Source: Piper betle
Lineage: Eukaryota > Streptophyta > Magnoliopsida > Piperales > Piperaceae
DNA length: 64,000 nucleotides
Assembly (NCBI GenBank): GCA_033002965.1
Contig: JAURVB010012933.1
Location: 62,001 to 126,000, forward strand
Reading direction: 5' to 3'
Under the pieces are notes generated by a model that saw nothing but the letters and a program-made list of their open reading frames with translations, was not told where the DNA came from and ran no database searches. Made by a program: the position numbers and the translations under genes. Below, piece after piece: positions 59,937 through 64,000 of the stretch (the stretch's first letter is position 1; every line of letters begins with the position of its first letter).

Positions 59937-61979
59937 CGCTCCACATCCTGCATGCCTCCACACAACCGATAAGTGAAGACGCCGAATTGATAATAAAGGT
60001 GGGAACTTTGACGAGAAAATCACCTAGGGAAGAAGGGAATCGGCGAGATTGGGGAAGGTTGGAAACGGTGAAGGGGCTGCGCAGGTGAGGGAGAGGGCTT
60101 GGACGGAGAGGAGTAGAGGTAGGAGCAGCGAGACGGCCATCGCAGCAGCGGCGACGGCGACGGCGACGGCGACGGCGGTGGCCGGCGACGGATAGTAGTT
60201 TGTTTGGATGGGTCGTGGACGGATTCGGGTAGGATCAACGGTTCGACGGGGCATGTCGGGTCCGATTCTACTGAGATCTAGGATTAACCGGATTGCAAAA
60301 CGGATTCGGATTGAGAACTTTTAAATCAAATTCTATTTGGTTCGATATTAAATTATAACTTTTTTTTAAAAAAAACTAAATTTGAGAGTAATTTATAGCA
60401 TTATTTGAATTTTTATATTTAAAAATATATTCAAAGAAAAATGAGAGACTAAAGATCTAATTTTTGTTTTTTTAGAACACTTATCTCGCGCCCAAACATC
60501 CCACTCACCGTCAAGGTGCAGGTCGGGTCAAGACCAAATATGGTATCGATAGGATTTAGTTTTATTCCATAGATACTTGTTTTATAATGGTTTGGTTTAG
60601 TTTCAAATATCGGGTGCCTGTTATTCGATTTCAATAATATAAATTTTTTTATATAAATTATATTTAATATAATTGAAACTTTATTATACAGATATATATG
60701 TTTATATATAAAATTAATATGGTTTCAACTTTAATTTTTTTGTATCAGCCCCCTTAACCTTCTTATTTTTTAGATAATTATTTTTAATTTAATTTTTACA
60801 ATGCCATTTAATTTAATTTTTTATAACATAATCAAGATTTAAATAGTAGAGTCCAGATTTACAAAATGGGTTCAGGTCAGGATCGAATTCCGATAGTAAA
60901 AATTTTGATAAATAGTTGGGTTTAGTACGGAAGATAATAAAATTTTAAATGATAAATAGTCAGGTTTAATATGTAAGTTTAAAATAATTAATAGGTTTAG
61001 TATACACTATTTTGTCCACAAACTCATAAAAACACCTAAATTATGCCCTATTAATCCCTTTATGGTGCTCACATGTATTCCGCATATGTTTCAAATAATT
61101 TCTAAAAAATGATAACTTATTGTAAGGTCTTATAATTGCTAGACACATTATTAAATATGTTAAATATCAATTTTGAATTTTTAAACATTAATGGGTACTA
61201 TTATCCATATATTTTTACTTTTTGTTGGGTCTTATACTGGTTGGAAGGCCTTGTAACTTTTTATTTCCTTACTAAAAAATATCACACATTCATATTCACA
61301 TGCGCTAACAATAAGGTCTCTATTGCGATAGCCTTAAAATAGCTAATTTTTGTTCTTAACAACTGTATTAAAAATATATTCGTGTCTTAGTTATGTTGTC
61401 TTTCAATTAATTAATTAATCTATATTTTAAATAAACAAAAATTTTATAGGTCCACGTGCAAGTTATACTCATTAATATATTTTCAGGTTGACTTTTGGCC
61501 TACATGGTTGATGGTTATTCAAAAGCGAGAAAAAAAGGTGCACAAACTCAAGGTCAAAGATGATTATGGATCCTCATAAAAATGTGTATGTTAAGCTCGA
61601 TAATTAATGAGGTCTTCTTTCAAAGCTAATTATTGATGGCCTTTTTCATTAAAGATCCTAATTAAAATTCTAGATCACTAATGACGTTATTTTGACAAAG
61701 CTAACTATTTATTAACTCATAATGAGTTATATGAAAGATCCTGATCAAGTAAAAACAGGTGGGGATCATTTCCTCCAAAAATTCAGAAATGCAATAATAA
61801 AATAATAATGTGCCATGTTTGTAAAAAAACAAACGTTCGCAGTATTATATATATTTGTCTTTAGAAAACAAAACGCCGTAGAAGAAAAACAATTAAAACT
61901 AAGAGAATAATGTGCCCTAAATTATGTTGATAATAGGTCACAAATTCATGTCAAATTAATAAGACATATTCTACTACTT

Positions 61980-62620
61980 AGGGGTGAGCATTGTTTGGTT
62001 TAATCGATCAAATCGACTAAACCAAACTCATTTTTTATAATTTTTTTTAGTGCTAATGCAGTTTGGTTGTAGTTAGATTGAAATCGAAAATCAACCAAAT
62101 TTAGTCTCGTTAGTTCAGTCGGTTTTTGATCTAAACCGATCAAATCAAATAAACCAATAAATAAAAAGAATCCAATTTACGTCACTTCATTATTTTTCTT
62201 TAATATTGTAAATGTGACTATATATTTCTAGCCATCATGATATATATCAAAATTTTATAAAATCATTGTTTGGTTCAATTTATTAAAAATAATGTATTTA
62301 TTGAGATAGAAGCCTAATATATTATTAATTGTACACTTATTATACAATGACCCAAATTTAAATATTATTCATATAACTTTTTATAATAAATTTGTAATTT
62401 CCCTTAAATGTGTACCGACAATTCTTTATTTCATAAATAAAACTTTAAAATAATTTAGAGTAAATATTAAAGAGTGAATATTATTAATGATAAAAAACAT
62501 CATTTATTATTTTGGCTAGTTTAGTTAAAACCAAACCCAACTGAATTAGTTTAGTTTGATTAGTTTAGTTATCAATTGTAATTTTATTTTTGTTTAATTA
62601 ACTAAATTACTTAAATTAGG
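61980..62620. repeat. Degenerate AAACCAAAC/GGTTTGGTTT oligomer repeat
   Basis: Opens with TAGGGGTGAGCATTGTTTGG, followed by many variants of GGTTTAATCGATCAAATC and AAACCAAACC, then an AT-rich middle and another cluster near 62510-62590 (TTTAGTTAAAACCAAACCC). This is a common plant dispersed-repeat style; no coding content. Confidence 0.55.
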
Positions 62621-63019
62621 TTAATTAAGCACACAATTCATACATGTTTTGACCATTAGATGCCCCCTCAAGATGCTTGTTTCACATCTTGAAGTCAATC
62701 TAACGGTAATTAATGCTATAAGCTATGGCTCATGATAGACGTAATATAGATAGATGATTGGCAAATAAATAATATAAAAATATTAAAAAGAGTTTTATAT
62801 CTAAAAGTCTAAAAAGAAAAATTAATCACTACTAATGATTGAGAGGCAAAAGTAAAGCATAAGTGTTGACTATTTGCCCGTCATTTTATTATAATTTTTT
62901 TGTATCTTTTTATATTGTCACATTTAGCAATGGCCGGTTGGAAGTTCCCATCATATGAAAGTCCTAGAATTGTCTATAGTGAGTTAGAGTAGCGGAGAAA
63001 AGAGTCGAAGAAAATATTT

Positions 63020-63325
63020 TTTTAAGATTGGTTTGGTTGGAATAAAAACATTTCTATGTGAAATGAAAATAAAATGAGATGAAATGACATAAAAATTTTA
63101 ATTTTTTTAAAATATAATAAAGATAAAATATTCTTTCCCATATGTATATTTATGTCCCTCACAAAATTTCCTCCACTTTTATTATTTTTCATTGAAATTT
63201 TTTTTGTAAAATTTTTACATAAATTTATTTTGACAAAAATTAAAAAATTTTAAAACATCCAAACAAAAGAAAAAAATGTGACTTCCAAATTTTATATTTT
63301 GAGACAACTCAATAGACCTTTAATA
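63020..63325. repeat. Interspersed AT-rich repeat, copy 2
   Basis: Shares ordered blocks with 23310-23660 in the same orientation (GATGAAATGACATAA, AATATTCTTTCC, TTTTTACATA..TTTTGAC, CAAACAAAAGAAA). Confidence 0.5.
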
Positions 63326-63411
63326 CGAAAAGCGTGACCATAATCTTTTATCATTTACATTTTTTTCATAGAAGATCCTTTGCCTGACCCTTTTTTTTTC
63401 ATTAGCATTTT

Positions 63412-63521
63412 TTTCATAAAAGCTCGCTTTTTATTTGACATTTACTCTGCAAAATACTTTTATTTTTCATAAAAGCTCGCTTTTTTATTTGACATATACT
63501 CTGCTAAATACTTTTATGCCA
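63412..63521. repeat. Two-copy tandem duplication, ~54-bp period
   Basis: TTCATAAAAGCTCGCTTTTT, then ATTTGACATWTACTCTGC and AAATACTTTTAT, occurs twice in a row with few differences. Confidence 0.85.
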
Positions 63522-64000
63522 CCTCCTTGTTTTTTTTTATTGTACTAAAAAATGGTATAAAAAACCACAACCAAACATCCTATAATAATCTAAAAAATAT
63601 AAATAAAAATAGATAGACATGAGGAAAGATATCAAATATCCGTACACGATACACAAGTGGCTCTTAGAGCTCTTCCAATGGTTCACTATATTCTCCCAAC
63701 GCAGTACACGCACGGTAATGGCCATCTTCTCTTTGCATGCGTAGTGCCACAACAAGAAACAAACGAACGAAGCCAAAAGACGACGTCGGCCGGTATCGGA
63801 GAGAACGAAGATTGAGGCGAGTCCCTTTGATCAACTACACGCGTCTCGTTCTCCCCCCACCCCCACCTCGTGTAAGTGTGTGCGTAACAGCCTCCACTCC
63901 AGGCCACTTCTTCCCTTGCCCAACAAAGCCCTTTTCTTTCAATGCTTTAGATTTTCTCTCCACCCACTTTTTTTGCCATATGTATAAGTAAAGCAGCAAT

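Larger units (their letters stand above)
57239..60140 (-). pseudogene. Decayed gene of the plant-specific At5g58100 type
   Basis: Remnants on the minus strand in order: 60140-60024, a signal-peptide-like MAVSLLLPLLLSVQALSLTC followed by FPNLADSLLP and then TAG exactly at the splice donor; 59985-59640 with VRGRSDAVQ and VGPDEIRV in mixed frames and another stop; 57975-57853 with MKRILISEGIAVNVQGSKEV ending in TAA; ~57815-57650 with RLFPVKFSGSP and QVKAIVLAKDKVHLF; 57550-57239 with AKVTALNMVQFELEIVR, KPFVAVDSVAWSTFTSNISY and a terminal DLKW. The order fits my memory of this family of secreted or membrane plant proteins. The last exon needs at least three frame changes, including loss of one copy of a 5-base repeat. 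Intron-sized gaps between remnants argue against a processed copy. The function of the intact gene is unclear to me. Confidence 0.65.
60141..64000. other. AT-rich repeat-bearing intergenic DNA
   Basis: No gene was seen. It includes a GGGTTYRGGT-type stretch near 60500-60960, a GGTTTGGTTT-type repeat at 61980-62620, the second copy of an AT-rich dispersed repeat at 63020-63325 and a tandem duplication near 63412. The last 300 bases become less AT-rich and CT-rich, as in a leader of a gene beyond the window. Confidence 0.55.

Noticed and set aside
60020..60254. Minus-strand PSPSPSPS-type frame and its upstream extension MPRRTVDPTR
   Set aside because: The dipeptide run is a frame shadow of a GGCGAC repeat, and the extension upstream of the ATG at 60140 is low-complexity Ala/Val. 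Only the signal-peptide-like part fits the family.

Overview
This is a stretch of plant nuclear genome. The evidence is GT..AG introns in most genes, plant-specific protein families (a P-type PPR protein, an FT-interacting MCTP, a GCK-domain protein, a plant 2-oxoglutarate dioxygenase), long AT-rich intergenic DNA, and an Au-like SINE. The protein flavour suggests a flowering plant, possibly a non-grass monocot; that placement is an impression, not a result.

Layout. 1-700: GC-rich DNA with a 116-bp hairpin. 1014-2507 (+): intronless organellar PPR gene. 2508-6297: intergenic, with a ~92-bp minisatellite. 6298-15587 (+): 15-exon PXA-PX-nexin-C sorting nexin. 16949-19339 (-): intronless FTIP1-type MCTP, convergent with the sorting nexin. 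21317-22534 (-): two-exon GCK-domain protein. 22535-32345: almost 10 kb of repeat-rich intergenic DNA. 32346-35092 (+): intronless molybdenum-cofactor-sulfurase-like protein. 37152-42558 (-): decayed prolyl-oligopeptidase-family gene. 44140-50953 (+): LINES homolog whose intron 7 region is filled with repeats. 54153-55621 (-): intact four-exon 2OG-Fe(II) dioxygenase. 57239-60140 (-): decayed copy of a plant-specific gene of the Arabidopsis At5g58100 type. 60141-64000: AT-rich repeats. The genes are unrelated neighbours, not a pathway.

Two patterns stand out. First, four otherwise well-conserved genes (sorting nexin, FTIP1, MOCOS-like, LINES) each read through only if one base is added back to a short homopolymer. 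Every one of the six sites is a one-base deficit, which points to consensus errors in the assembly rather than gene death. Second, the prolyl oligopeptidase and the At5g58100-like gene carry nonsense codons, 5-bp deletions and, in the first, a lost exon, while keeping their intron layout. They are true non-processed pseudogenes, as expected from gene loss after duplication.

I found no convincing new biological system. The most unusual items are the hairpin whose arms differ only by transitions, the MOCOS-like protein with Arg at the expected PLP-lysine position, and several AT-rich insertions sharing one architecture (inverted ends around short internal oligomer repeats). Exon coordinates were worked out by eye from splice consensus and reading frame; no alignment was run.
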